NCBI GenBank assembly: GCA_013373015.1
Contig: JABXIQ010000012.1
Span: forward strand, 30,515-94,514
DNA: 64,000 nucleotides
Source: Kangiellaceae bacterium
GTDB taxonomy: Bacteria > Pseudomonadota > Gammaproteobacteria > Enterobacterales > Kangiellaceae
Direction of reading: 5' to 3'
Of the stretch, positions 42,512-51,540 are shown in pieces (positions within the stretch are counted from its first letter, which is position 1; each line of letters starts with the position of its first letter). The notes under the pieces were generated by a model. The model made no database searches, was not told the DNA's origin, and was given only the letters and a program-made list of their open reading frames with translations. The position numbers and the translations under genes are program-made.

Positions 42512-42868
42512 TTATAGCATTAATACAAAATCGCTTTGCTGAATATGTTCAGAAATAGCATTATTATCAATGAGTTCAGCAATAGGCATAAGATCATCAT
42601 GTGTTAACTGGTAATTATTTAAAGCATTTGCATCAACATAAATTTCTTCGATACCGTAAAGCTCAAGTGCTTTAAATGTTGCTGAATGATTTTTAATGTC
42701 GAGAACTTCAGGTTGTTGCTTATTAATCAATTGCAACACACCTTGCTCGATAAAAAGTGCTTTAATAGGCATATCAAAAGCTGCTGCCATCAAAGCAATA
42801 TCAAGTAACTCACGACTTGACTGAGAGCCGTAAGGAACTTTATTGAAGATAATACAAATCGATTTCAT
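42512..42868 (-). CDS. tusC: Sulfur relay protein TusC (DsrF family)
   Basis: 118 residues. The opening ICIIFNKVPYGSQSSRELLDIALMAAAFDMPIKALF is the DsrF/TusC pattern. It is a subunit of the TusBCD complex without its own catalytic Cys. It lies between tusD and tusB, in the standard D-C-B order. Confidence 0.93.
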   Translation of the reverse strand: MKSICIIFNKVPYGSQSSRELLDIALMAAAFDMPIKALFIEQGVLQLINKQQPEVLDIKNHSATFKALELYGIEEIYVDANALNNYQLTHDDLMPIAELIDNNAISEHIQQSDFVLML

Positions 42869-42889
42869 AGCGCTATTCTAATCAAAGTA

Positions 42890-43282
42890 TTAACCAAATG
42901 TTATCAAACGATCACTTTCTAGCATCGCTTCAGTCAGTTGACCTAATCCGCTGATTTCAAAAGCTGGGTCTAGATTTTCGCCCGTTAAAGCGTTGCGCTC
43001 AGCTTCTGCATGATTAGTTATGCCACGCTTCAAAGCCGCTGTAACGCATACAACCAGATCAATATCTTGCTCTATCGCTAACTTTGCCCAAGCTTTGGTT
43101 AGATTGATTTCATCTGAAGGAGGGTGGTTTAAGCGGCTGGCAACTAAAACGCCATCGGCGTAAAAAAAGACTCGCTTGATGGAATGGCCATTATTAATAG
43201 CTACCCTAACAAACTGCAAAGCACTAAACTGGCCTTGAGCAGAGTAGGGGGTAGCGGTTACCAGTAATGAAAAAATTGCCAT
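42890..43282 (-). CDS. tusD: Sulfur relay protein TusD (DsrE family)
   Basis: 130 residues. The active-site Cys79 is in LVVCVTAALKRG, matching E. coli TusD Cys78, and the opening SLLVTATPYSAQGQFSALQFVRVAI is typical. It receives persulfide sulfur from TusA and transfers it to TusE. It is the first gene of tusDCBE. Confidence 0.95.
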   Translation of the reverse strand: MAIFSLLVTATPYSAQGQFSALQFVRVAINNGHSIKRVFFYADGVLVASRLNHPPSDEINLTKAWAKLAIEQDIDLVVCVTAALKRGITNHAEAERNALTGENLDPAFEISGLGQLTEAMLESDRLITFG

Positions 43283-43343
43283 TAGTGTTAATAATGATGA
43301 TGAATGAACGTATTTTAACAGAACACCAGCATTGCGCTACCAT

Positions 43344-43365
43344 AAAAAAAGGCGCCCTCAGGCGC
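43344..43365 (-). terminator. Intrinsic terminator of the M49-like peptidase gene
   Basis: Read on the minus strand: GCGCC, loop TGAG, GGCGC, then C and seven T. It lies 27 bases past the stop of the peptidase gene and isolates it from tusD. Confidence 0.8.
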
Positions 43366-43391
43366 GTTTGTCATATCTGGTAAAAGTAGAT

Positions 43392-45095
43392 TTATAAACC
43401 TAACACTTCTTTACCTTGCTTAAAAGTTACATCTACTGGGATCTGCTTATCTTCAAGAAGTTTTAGATCGGCTGCAAGTTGCTCGCTGATCACTCCTTGC
43501 GTATCCAGCAATGATTTGACACCTTCATAATCACCATTACCCTGTAGAGTAAGTATAAGGTTAGACAAAGAGTTCATCGCCTCTGTCATTTTGTCGAAAT
43601 TCACGCTGTAATGCCCTGTCTCTTCATTGTAATTGAAGGCTCCTTTATCCTTGAAGTAGTTAAAGCGAACCATATTGGCTTTACCATGAGCGCTAGAAGC
43701 CCCAAATCGTACTGAGCGGAAAATACCCGCAAGGAAAGTTACATAGTTATCCATAACTTCACCTTCAGCAATTTCGCCTTTCTTGAACAGTTCGCTGATC
43801 ATGTATAGGCCAAGAATATCTGCTTTACCTTCTTCTAAAGCTGAGGCTGTTTCTTTTAGCGCGCTACGAACAGTGCTTGAGCCATCAATAGTATTTTTGA
43901 TACCAAGTCCATGCGCAACTTCGTGGAACATGGTGTTACCAAAAAATGCGTCAAAAGTAATGTGCTTACGTTGTTCTGGTGCTATAAGCTGATCGGCAAT
44001 TGGCACCAAGATTTTATCAAACTTGGCTTGCATGGCATTTTTTAACTGCAAACGGCGAGTACCTTTTGCTAATTGAACTTGTTCATCATTTGGGAGATTA
44101 ATTGCAATGGTTTTTGAGCCAGCATTACTGTCTCCAGCATAAAATACTACGTCATAAGCATTGAGGTCGCTATCAGTTCCAGGCATCTCCTGTTTGTATT
44201 TATCTTCGACAGGTAGTCCTTTTTGTAGTTCTGGAAGGAAGGCTGCAAATTTTGATAAGCGCTCACTCCATTCTAGGTCTTTGATTAAAACATAGGTTGA
44301 AAAGGCTGCTCGATAACCAAACAATTGATCTTCATAAGTTTCAATAGGACCTATGACCACTTCTACAGGATTGGTTTTCATGTCCATCCAAGCAAAATCT
44401 GATGGTTGATAATTGTCTGTAATTAAAGCATCTGCTCGTAATTCTAAGTATTTTTTGAACTCTTGGTTATCAGCTAATTCGGCTGCTTGACGCAATAACT
44501 CACTGGCTTCTGTCAGTTGCTCTTTGAACGCAACCGAATAGGGGACTAACTTAAGATTACCTTCCTGATCTCGCTCGACCATTGAGTACAGACCATCTTT
44601 ACCATCCTGTTCCCATGCTTCAAACTCTTCAACTGTCATATCAGCAGGGTAGTATTGCGCACCTTTATTTTTAACATCAAAGCCGTCAATGAAAGGCTTA
44701 TTGCCATCCAGACGATCCCAAGGACCATAGTTAATAACAGCAAATTGCTTGGCTTTTAGATCGTCGATTGAATTTAATAATTTTTCTTTATCTCCATACG
44801 CTTGTTGCCAGAAAAGATTGTCCATGATTTTTCCAGCATCAATTAATAAACCAACCATGTGTTTTTGATTATCTGATAAATGGCTTAGATCGCTGGTTAA
44901 AGTGAATGGGGCGTAAATGTCAAAACGACTGTATTCTTCGGCTTGAGCTGATTTTTTATCAACTACTTGCTTCACAACCATTTGCTCTTGCTCAACCGTT
45001 TGAGCTTGCTCAGCTTGTTGGTTATTTTTGTCTTCTTGGCAGCCCGTTAAAGCCAGCGCTATTGAAAGTGATAATATCGATAACTGCTTTTTCAT
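43392..45095 (-). CDS. M49-like (dipeptidyl-peptidase III type) metallopeptidase lipoprotein
   Basis: 567 residues. The lipobox LTGC lipidates Cys19, then comes a Gln/Glu-rich linker. Zinc ligands appear as H391-E392-V-A-H395 with the second motif EEGKAD (421-426). M49 enzymes normally use the six-residue HExxGH; here the helix motif is the five-residue HExxH, a variant known in a few DPP III-like bacterial proteins. The C-terminal RFGASSAHGKANMVRFNYF segment also fits the family. It probably removes dipeptides or acts as an oligopeptidase in the periplasm. Confidence 0.75.
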   Translation of the reverse strand: MKKQLSILSLSIALALTGCQEDKNNQQAEQAQTVEQEQMVVKQVVDKKSAQAEEYSRFDIYAPFTLTSDLSHLSDNQKHMVGLLIDAGKIMDNLFWQQAYGDKEKLLNSIDDLKAKQFAVINYGPWDRLDGNKPFIDGFDVKNKGAQYYPADMTVEEFEAWEQDGKDGLYSMVERDQEGNLKLVPYSVAFKEQLTEASELLRQAAELADNQEFKKYLELRADALITDNYQPSDFAWMDMKTNPVEVVIGPIETYEDQLFGYRAAFSTYVLIKDLEWSERLSKFAAFLPELQKGLPVEDKYKQEMPGTDSDLNAYDVVFYAGDSNAGSKTIAINLPNDEQVQLAKGTRRLQLKNAMQAKFDKILVPIADQLIAPEQRKHITFDAFFGNTMFHEVAHGLGIKNTIDGSSTVRSALKETASALEEGKADILGLYMISELFKKGEIAEGEVMDNYVTFLAGIFRSVRFGASSAHGKANMVRFNYFKDKGAFNYNEETGHYSVNFDKMTEAMNSLSNLILTLQGNGDYEGVKSLLDTQGVISEQLAADLKLLEDKQIPVDVTFKQGKEVLGL

Positions 45096-45257
45096 ACTGT
45101 TTTCCTACCTTTCTTTTCTATTTTTATATCTGCTAATGATGGGCGTTAAGAATAAAATTTCTTTTAACTCATTCATTTTATTGATAATTGTATTTTAATA
45201 CGGTGCCTAATTGGCGTTCAATATAACAATTGACGCGAATGACGGCTAGTCACTCAA

Positions 45258-45989
45258 TCAAAACTTACTAAAAACATATTTTTCTCGTTTGACTTGCTTC
45301 ACTCCAAAATTCTGTTCTTTCAAAACATTGAAAACATCATCAACCATATTGGGGTTGCCACATAAATAAGCCATATCCGTTTCAGCGCAAGGAGCTAATG
45401 TTAGCAAAGCATCTTGCACATAGCCGCGAGTACAATTTTCAGGAGCAAGCTCTTCGCGACTCACACAGGGATAGAAAAACACATTTTCCGCTTTGGCAGC
45501 TTGATAGAAATCATCTAAATAGAACATATCGTGCAAAAATTGAGCCCCAAAAAGAATATGAAATTCGGTATTTGGATAGTCTGCAAGCTGATTAAGCATA
45601 CTGCGATAAGGCGCAACGCCAGTACCTGTTCCAATTAGAAAAACACGTTTTGGCAACTCTTCAAGTAAAGTAAGTAAGCCAAAGGGACCAGTCACTTCAA
45701 ATTCACTACCAGTTTTAGCGTTAAAAAATATTTCTGTAGCTCGTCCGCCCTCAACATAGGCAATTACAATTTCTAAATAATGGGTACCGTCACTATTTTT
45801 TTCTAAGTTAGCAATGGAGTAACTTCTTTTTAAGGGTTTTTCTTCATCGTTGGGTAACACAAAAGAAACAAATTGCCCTGGCTTGTATGTGAATTCATTA
45901 GGCTCAATAAATTCGAAAACCAGTTTACGGACTTTGTCAGTGATTGCTTCATTGCTTAGTAAGCGGACTTGGTAGCTTGGTAATGGCAT
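45258..45989 (-). CDS. Ferredoxin/flavodoxin-NADP reductase (Fpr-like)
   Basis: 243 residues. FAD-binding R55-S-Y-S58 (KRSYSIANLE) and NADP-binding GTGTGVAPYRSML (about 117-129) are in the correct order, and CGNPNMVDDVFNVL lies near the end, with a C-terminal aromatic residue (FSKF). It transfers electrons between NADP(H) and ferredoxin or flavodoxin in the cytoplasm. It is shorter at the C-terminus than plant-type FNR but fits the bacterial Fpr group. Confidence 0.88.
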   Translation of the reverse strand: MPLPSYQVRLLSNEAITDKVRKLVFEFIEPNEFTYKPGQFVSFVLPNDEEKPLKRSYSIANLEKNSDGTHYLEIVIAYVEGGRATEIFFNAKTGSEFEVTGPFGLLTLLEELPKRVFLIGTGTGVAPYRSMLNQLADYPNTEFHILFGAQFLHDMFYLDDFYQAAKAENVFFYPCVSREELAPENCTRGYVQDALLTLAPCAETDMAYLCGNPNMVDDVFNVLKEQNFGVKQVKREKYVFSKF

Positions 45990-46026
45990 AGTAAAAGTAG
46001 CGTCGTTTCTTTTATTGTTAAGTGAG

Positions 46027-46090
46027 CCTAATTATAGGTAATGTCGGCCAAATTACCACATCTGTGTGAGCAAACTGCCTATTATAGGCA
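46027..46090. promoter_or_regulatory. Pair of related palindromes between fpr-like and surface-protein genes
   Basis: CCTAATTATAGG (46027-46038) and TGCCTATTATAGGCA (46076-46090, a perfect odd palindrome with a 7-bp arm) share the core CCTA(A)TTATAGG and lie about 50 bases apart in the divergent intergenic region. They may be two operator sites for one regulator; which gene they serve is not clear. Confidence 0.35.
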
Positions 46091-46231
46091 TTGGAGGTTA
46101 TAGAAGTTTGTTGCGGGTTACCAAGTTCAGGAGGGGTTCAGATTAACTTTGGTTTACTGTAGTCAGAATAAAGCAAAGTGATCAATAGTAATCATCGTTT
46201 GACTCTTTTGCTTTGGGAATAGGAGTAAACA

Positions 46232-47482
46232 ATGAACACACAAAATCAATTTATAAAAACAAGCCTATCTGTAGCGATTGTGACAGCTATTGGCATCGGT
46301 ATAAGCCAGCCGCTTGATGCAGCAGAAACTCAATCAACAATCTCAAGTCGTGCCAAAACAACCACAGTTGTTGGAACGGTGGATGAGCTGAAGCAACAAA
46401 CTTCTAAGCAAAATGGGCAAGTCACAAGTCAACTAAAGACTAATCAATACCGTTCAATTCCAGGTGCAAACTTGAAGGCCGAAATTGAGCTTGATTTGAA
46501 TCAATCAAAAGCTAAAACGCGTGCTCAAATGCGCTCTAAAGTAAATGATTTGCCCGTTTCTTCAAAGGTTGCGCAAAAGAATGGCATGGATCATCTTTAT
46601 ATTCATGATGCTGCAGTCTATTTATACGACGATACGGATGGTGATGGTTATTACAGTAAGCTGCGGGTGGATTTTGATGTGGATTCACCATATGACGATT
46701 GGTTCGACGTCTATGCTGAAATGTTTATTCGCGAAATAGGTACCAATGATTGGATACATTATTACACCACTGATGTATTTGAAATTCATTGGGATGACTC
46801 CTCTGATGAATACTCGGTATCAACTCGGCTGAACACAGGTTTTCCGCCAGGTAAGTATGAAGTATTGATTGACCTGTTTGAGTATGGTTATAGCGGCCTA
46901 GTTGATACATTAGATGCTTATGATGATCCTGATTTGGATAATTTACCCTTAGAAGATATTACTTATGAAGTTGTTGGTGGAGAGCAATCCGTTACTTTAA
47001 TTCAAACGGTTAAAACTGAAATTTTTACCGACAATGATAATGATGGTTATTATCATGACTTCAAAATCACATTTGACGCGGATACTAGCTCAGGGCAGAC
47101 GCGCGATGTGTTTGCTAAGTTGTATCAACGCTCGGGATCTAGTTGGCAGTTTGAAAGCGAAACGGGAGTATTTACTCTGAGTGGAGCAAGCACCACAGAT
47201 ACCATTGCTATCGAAGGTGATTGGCAATCAGGTTATGCCACTGCTTATTATGATTTTAGGATCGAATTAATAGATGCGAATACCAATGAAATTTTAGATG
47301 ATGTTTCGAATGAATTTGACTCATTGTTACAAGTGCCACTAGAAGATGCGGCTAAAGATCAGCAATCATCTACTAACAATCCACCGCCAGCCTCTACCAC
47401 CAGTTCTGGCTCGGGTGGCGGTAGCTGGGGATTGTTTGGCTTAGCTTTGCTAGCATTATTTGGCTTAAAAAGGCGTCGTTAA
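46232..47482 (+). CDS. Choice-of-anchor H-like surface protein with GlyGly-CTERM sorting signal
   Basis: 416 residues. A signal peptide (about 1-31) is followed by two related beta domains that each start with an Asp-rich, calcium-loop-like motif (YDDTDGDGYYSKLRVDFD and TDNDNDGYYHDFKITFDAD). The C-terminus is a GlyGly-CTERM signal: SGSGGGSWGLFGLALL, a short hydrophobic helix and KRRR. Such tails are cut by rhombosortase in marine gammaproteobacteria and the protein is then sent to the surface by type II secretion. No rhombosortase gene lies in the window. Confidence 0.85.
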   Translation: MNTQNQFIKTSLSVAIVTAIGIGISQPLDAAETQSTISSRAKTTTVVGTVDELKQQTSKQNGQVTSQLKTNQYRSIPGANLKAEIELDLNQSKAKTRAQMRSKVNDLPVSSKVAQKNGMDHLYIHDAAVYLYDDTDGDGYYSKLRVDFDVDSPYDDWFDVYAEMFIREIGTNDWIHYYTTDVFEIHWDDSSDEYSVSTRLNTGFPPGKYEVLIDLFEYGYSGLVDTLDAYDDPDLDNLPLEDITYEVVGGEQSVTLIQTVKTEIFTDNDNDGYYHDFKITFDADTSSGQTRDVFAKLYQRSGSSWQFESETGVFTLSGASTTDTIAIEGDWQSGYATAYYDFRIELIDANTNEILDDVSNEFDSLLQVPLEDAAKDQQSSTNNPPPASTTSSGSGGGSWGLFGLALLALFGLKRRR

Positions 47483-47583
47483 AGTCAAATTCGACTTGTT
47501 CAAAAAATAGACATTTAATACTACACATCAAGGATGATATGTAGTAGTCTGTTTGCGCATTGATAAGAAGGGGTTCATCTAAA

Positions 47584-47880
47584 ATGCATAATAACAGTCA
47601 TAATAAAGCTAAGGCTCGTCACATTTTAGTATCTGATGAAAGTTTATGTCGTGAAATAAAAAAAGACATCGAGTCAGGCGTGGATTTTTCAGTCATGGCT
47701 TTCAAACATTCGCAATGCCCATCGGGTCGTAGAGGTGGTGATTTAGGAACTTTCGATCGTGGCACCATGGTCGCTGAATTTGATCAGGTGGTATTTAACC
47801 ATTCATTGCAGGCCATCCATGGTCCTATTAAAACGGAATTCGGTTTTCATCTTATCGAAATTTTAGAGCGAACCAGCTAA
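47584..47880 (+). CDS. Parvulin-type peptidyl-prolyl isomerase (PpiC-like)
   Basis: 98 residues from ATG 47584, with GAAGGGG about 10 bases before it; the frame is open to a TTG upstream but the ribosome site would then be inside. The rotamase signatures KARHILVSDE, GVDFSVMAFKHSQCPSGRRGGDLGTFDRGTMVAEFD and GPIKTEFGFHLIEI are complete. It catalyses proline isomerisation; without a signal peptide it acts in the cytoplasm, like E. coli PpiC. Confidence 0.92.
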   Translation: MHNNSHNKAKARHILVSDESLCREIKKDIESGVDFSVMAFKHSQCPSGRRGGDLGTFDRGTMVAEFDQVVFNHSLQAIHGPIKTEFGFHLIEILERTS

Positions 47881-48027
47881 ACCTCTTTTTCATTTCTATT
47901 TAGCTATGGATATGTAATATTTTGTTACATGTCTATAGCAACTGCCTAAACCCTTTAGATGTTTTTTACATCATAATACTGAGCTAGTTCGATCTACATA
48001 TCAAACATACAATAATTAGGAAGTGTA

Positions 48028-50304
48028 ATGAGGAACCAAATTCAGTGGGCAGCAGGTAAACTCGCAATTGGCTTAGCTTGTATAGGATTAAGTTGTTCTG
48101 CCAATGCAAAACATGCCGATAATCTAACAATTCCGAAAGTGGAAGGGAAAATAATCCTTGATGCTAATATGGATGAAACTTTTTGGCAGCAAGCTACCAA
48201 AGTAACCTTAGATTATGAAACCCGACCAGGCGAGAATACTCCTGCTAGTCAAAAAACCACTGCCTATATTGCTGAAAATGGTGAGGCTCTATTGATTGCC
48301 ATTGTTGCCGAAGATACTAACCCTGAAAATATTCAAGCCTCTTTAAAAGATCGTGATCGTGTATGGAATGACGACTTGGTCGGTTTCAAAGTTGATACTT
48401 TTAATGACGAACGTCGCGCTTATAATTTTTTCGTGAACCCTCTGGGTATTCAAATGGACAGCATTGAAGACGATGTTACTTTGAATGAAGATGGCTCTTG
48501 GAATGCAATTTGGTATAGCGAAGGGCGTATTACTGATAATGGTTACATGGTTGAGATCGAATTACCATTTAAGGTTCTACGATTTTTAGACAGTCCAGGT
48601 CAGAAAACTTGGGGAATTGATTTTGTACGAATGCACCCTCGTGAATATGGCTATCGTTTTGCATATGCGCCTGTGAAGCGTGACATTAATTGTTACGTGT
48701 GCCAAATTGATAAGATTGAAGGGTTTGAGAGTATTGAAAGCGGCTCTAACCTTGAAGTGACGCCCTATGTTTCCGCACAAAAAAGTGAGCAGCGTGAGCT
48801 ACCTGCACAACCAGACTGGCAGAGTGATGGTACTGATAGCGAAGTCGGCGTTGATGTGCGTTGGGGGGTTACCGATAACTCAGTATTAAATGCAACTTTT
48901 AACCCTGATTTTTCGCAAGTTGAAGCGGATGCAGCGCAACTCGATGTTAATACAACTTTTTCATTATTCTTCTCAGAAAAGCGAAATTTCTTCCTTGATG
49001 GGGCAGATTATTTTAAAAGCCAATATAATTTATTGCATACTCGCAATATCGCTGATCCAGATTTTGGTGTGAAATATACAGGTAAAAGTAATGGGCATTC
49101 TTTTGGCGCTCTGGTTGCTCGTGATACGACCACAACCTTCCTATTGCCAGGACCACAAGGTTCTTCTTTAGCTGTTTTAGACGATTTTGAAAGTGATGTT
49201 GCAGCCTTTCGATATACTTATGACGTTGGTGATAAATCGCAAGTTGGGGCATTTATTACTCATCGCTCAGGAGATGGTTATTCGAATACAGTCGCCAGTG
49301 TTGATGGTAAGTACCATTTCACAGACAATGATGTTTTACGCTTTCAAGTCATGCACTCTGAATCTGACAATCCACAAGATGTTATTGATGAATTTGGTGT
49401 CGAAGAAGAGTCTGATGGAATCGGTTATCGTATTAATTTTGTGCATAGTGAGCGTGATTGGAGTTTGTACGCTACTCATGAAGAAATTGATGAAGATTTT
49501 CGAGCGGATTTAGGTTTTGTGGGCAGAGTTGGTTACGACAAAGATGTGCTAGGTTATGAGCGTCGCTGGTATGGTGAAGAGGGTGATTTCTTTAACCAGA
49601 TTGAAGTGGGCGGTGATATTGATCAAACGACTGACTATACTGGCCAAAAGTTAGAAGAAGAAGCTGAAATGCGCTTTGGTTTAAGTGGTAAATATCAATC
49701 GTGGATTGGTGGTGGTTTTGGCGTACGAGATGTTTTTTTCCAAAATGAAGACTCGTCGGGCGATGTTGATGGCCCATGGTTTGATCAGACGTTTTGGTGG
49801 CATTCCGCTAATTTTAGCCCAGTTACCAGCATTCGTTTAGGCTATAATATCAATGGTGGTGATGCAATTTTCTATAGCCAAGCGCGTGAAGCAGAGCGTT
49901 TGTACTACAGTGTTTGGACAAATTGGCAAATAACTCGCCATTGGTTTTTATCGGCTGATATTGGGAAATCTAAATTAGATGCTGACCTTGGTGATGTTTT
50001 TTCATCAGATATTATTAATGCTAGCTCTACATATCAGTTTAACAAAGAAAGTTTTCTGCGCCTTACACTGCGTTACACAGATACTGACTTTAATCAAACG
50101 TATGGCTTTGATAATAGCAGTCAAAAAAATGTAGGTAAGCAATTGTTGTATGCTTACAAATGGAACCCTCGGACCGTATTTTTCTTAGGTTATTCTGATG
50201 GCATGGAAAAATATGTTGGAAACCCTGACCCATCTGCAAATGATTTTGAAGAGTATCAAGGCCGGACTATTTTTACTAAATTTAGTTATGCTTGGCAATT
50301 ATAA
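48028..50304 (+). CDS. DUF5916 outer-membrane protein with CBM9-like domain
   Basis: 758 residues with a signal peptide (cleavage about residue 27, after ANA). The N-terminal region (about 35-215) is a carbohydrate-binding family 9-like domain (KVEGKIILDANMDETFWQQATKV, then AYNFFVNPLGIQMDS). The remaining 500 residues form a long beta-barrel typical of DUF5916, ending in an aromatic residue pattern (TKFSYAWQL) suited to outer-membrane insertion. The family is common in peptide- and polymer-degrading bacteria; ligand and role are unknown. AGGAAG precedes the ATG. Confidence 0.85.
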   Translation: MRNQIQWAAGKLAIGLACIGLSCSANAKHADNLTIPKVEGKIILDANMDETFWQQATKVTLDYETRPGENTPASQKTTAYIAENGEALLIAIVAEDTNPENIQASLKDRDRVWNDDLVGFKVDTFNDERRAYNFFVNPLGIQMDSIEDDVTLNEDGSWNAIWYSEGRITDNGYMVEIELPFKVLRFLDSPGQKTWGIDFVRMHPREYGYRFAYAPVKRDINCYVCQIDKIEGFESIESGSNLEVTPYVSAQKSEQRELPAQPDWQSDGTDSEVGVDVRWGVTDNSVLNATFNPDFSQVEADAAQLDVNTTFSLFFSEKRNFFLDGADYFKSQYNLLHTRNIADPDFGVKYTGKSNGHSFGALVARDTTTTFLLPGPQGSSLAVLDDFESDVAAFRYTYDVGDKSQVGAFITHRSGDGYSNTVASVDGKYHFTDNDVLRFQVMHSESDNPQDVIDEFGVEEESDGIGYRINFVHSERDWSLYATHEEIDEDFRADLGFVGRVGYDKDVLGYERRWYGEEGDFFNQIEVGGDIDQTTDYTGQKLEEEAEMRFGLSGKYQSWIGGGFGVRDVFFQNEDSSGDVDGPWFDQTFWWHSANFSPVTSIRLGYNINGGDAIFYSQAREAERLYYSVWTNWQITRHWFLSADIGKSKLDADLGDVFSSDIINASSTYQFNKESFLRLTLRYTDTDFNQTYGFDNSSQKNVGKQLLYAYKWNPRTVFFLGYSDGMEKYVGNPDPSANDFEEYQGRTIFTKFSYAWQL

Positions 50305-50313
50305 ACTTTAATC

Positions 50314-50343
50314 AAAAAAGCACTGTAAAAACAGTGCTTTTTT
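50314..50343. terminator. Bidirectional intrinsic terminator
   Basis: AAAAAAGCACTG and CAGTGCTTTTTT form a perfect 12-bp stem with loop TAAAAA, between the convergent DUF5916 gene and the first CoA-lyase gene. Confidence 0.92.
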
Positions 50344-50383
50344 ATACGAGTTATGATTTTTTGCTATTGGTTTAATGGTTTTA

Positions 50384-51376
50384 TTAACTGAAAAATCTTT
50401 GCTTCGCTTCAGTTGGTAAATCAATGCCTGTCACATTGGCTCTTTGTAAAAGTTGCCAATAATAGCGATAGGTTGCACGATCATGCAGTTCACCATCATA
50501 CTGAATAGGGCCCCACTGATTATCCTGAGCAGCGACTAGAATGTTGACTGCGTCAGTAACTTCCGAATAATCAGGCTTCATTGCATCAACGATAGCTTGA
50601 ATTTGAGTAGGATAAATACTCCACATTCTCAAAAAACCAAATTCACTGCGAGCACGACTAGCATCAGATTGAGTTTGTTCTGGGTTTTTTAAGTCTAAAG
50701 TTACGTTATGGGCAGGAACAACTCCATGCGCTAAGGCTGCTGCAACCATTTCTGTTTTAGCTCGGAACAAAAGAGGATGATCAAACTGACCTGGACTACG
50801 CATGCAAGCTGCTGGAATAGCGCCATTATGACCACTAACAAAATCCATCATGCCAAAATCCAGAACTTGCACCCAGTCTATTGCTGCAATTTCCCAAACT
50901 TCACGCAAAGCACCATGCGTTTCGATTAGAACATGTATTGGAATTTCTCTTTTTATATCAAACTGTTGCGCTTTTGACTTAATGTAATCTACCATTTCTT
51001 GAATGTGCGCTGCGCAAGTGGTTTTCGGAAGGGTAAAGTATGCAATTTTCCCGCCAATCTTAGGCATTAAAATATCAATATCTTGTCGCCAATGTGCATG
51101 GCTATAATCGTGAATTCTGACCCCAGCCATATTTAAGGTGTTAGCTTCGCTATCAAGAACCTCTGCAATCATTTCGGCATGCTCTTGCTCTTTTCCGGCT
51201 TGCGCACCATCTTCACAGTCGCAAGTGATATCAAAAACTGGCCCCATCTTTTGTTGCATTTCTAATGCTTTACGAATCAATTTTTCACTTCCAGCGAAGT
51301 GCTCACAGCTTGGAATGATTGGAAATGGCTTCTCAGCATCAAATAGTGCTTGATTAGGATGAACCAATGAATTCAC
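50384..51376 (-). CDS. HpcH/HpaI aldolase, malyl-CoA lyase-like (CoA-ester lyase 1)
   Basis: 330 residues from GTG 51376, which has AAGGAG seven bases before it; a TTG seven codons earlier would place the ribosome site inside the gene. The pattern PFPIIPSCEHFAGSEKLIRKALEMQQ, then FDITCDCEDGAQAGKEQEH and the catalytic-site regions IHVLIETHG and LDFGMMDFVSGHNGAI fit a divergent branch of the CitE/HpcH fold, near L-malyl-CoA/beta-methylmalyl-CoA lyase. It would split or form 3-hydroxyacyl-CoA esters using Mg2+. It is divergent from the four-gene cluster across a palindromic operator. Confidence 0.75.
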   Translation of the reverse strand: MNSLVHPNQALFDAEKPFPIIPSCEHFAGSEKLIRKALEMQQKMGPVFDITCDCEDGAQAGKEQEHAEMIAEVLDSEANTLNMAGVRIHDYSHAHWRQDIDILMPKIGGKIAYFTLPKTTCAAHIQEMVDYIKSKAQQFDIKREIPIHVLIETHGALREVWEIAAIDWVQVLDFGMMDFVSGHNGAIPAACMRSPGQFDHPLLFRAKTEMVAAALAHGVVPAHNVTLDLKNPEQTQSDASRARSEFGFLRMWSIYPTQIQAIVDAMKPDYSEVTDAVNILVAAQDNQWGPIQYDGELHDRATYRYYWQLLQRANVTGIDLPTEAKQRFFS

Positions 51377-51467
51377 AGTTTTCTCCTTTGATATCAAAAG
51401 GTTAAAAGTTTATGCGACATTATTGTTTGTGTCGGTGTCTTTTTCATACTAGCGCGGCATCGAATAA

Positions 51468-51500
51468 ATTCAAACAAAAATTTGAAATATTTGTTTGAAT
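51468..51500. promoter_or_regulatory. 33-bp palindromic operator in the CoA-lyase divergent promoter
   Basis: Perfect arms ATTCAAACAAA (51468-51478) and TTTGTTTGAAT (51490-51500) around an 11-base centre. A second nested repeat, TTCAAA-N6-TTTGAA (51469-51486), lies inside. TTCAAAC/GTTTGAA half-sites resemble operators of TetR-type fatty-acid or acyl-CoA sensors such as PsrA. The right arm covers an ATG at 51499, so that codon is unlikely to be the real start. Confidence 0.6.
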
Positions 51501-51540
51501 GTGGTTTATTAATGCAAAACAACTGGTCGGATTAGTTAAA

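Noticed and set aside
46545..46739. Short plus-strand frame within the GlyGly-CTERM gene
   Set aside because: Out-of-frame shadow without ribosome site; the host gene is clearly coding.
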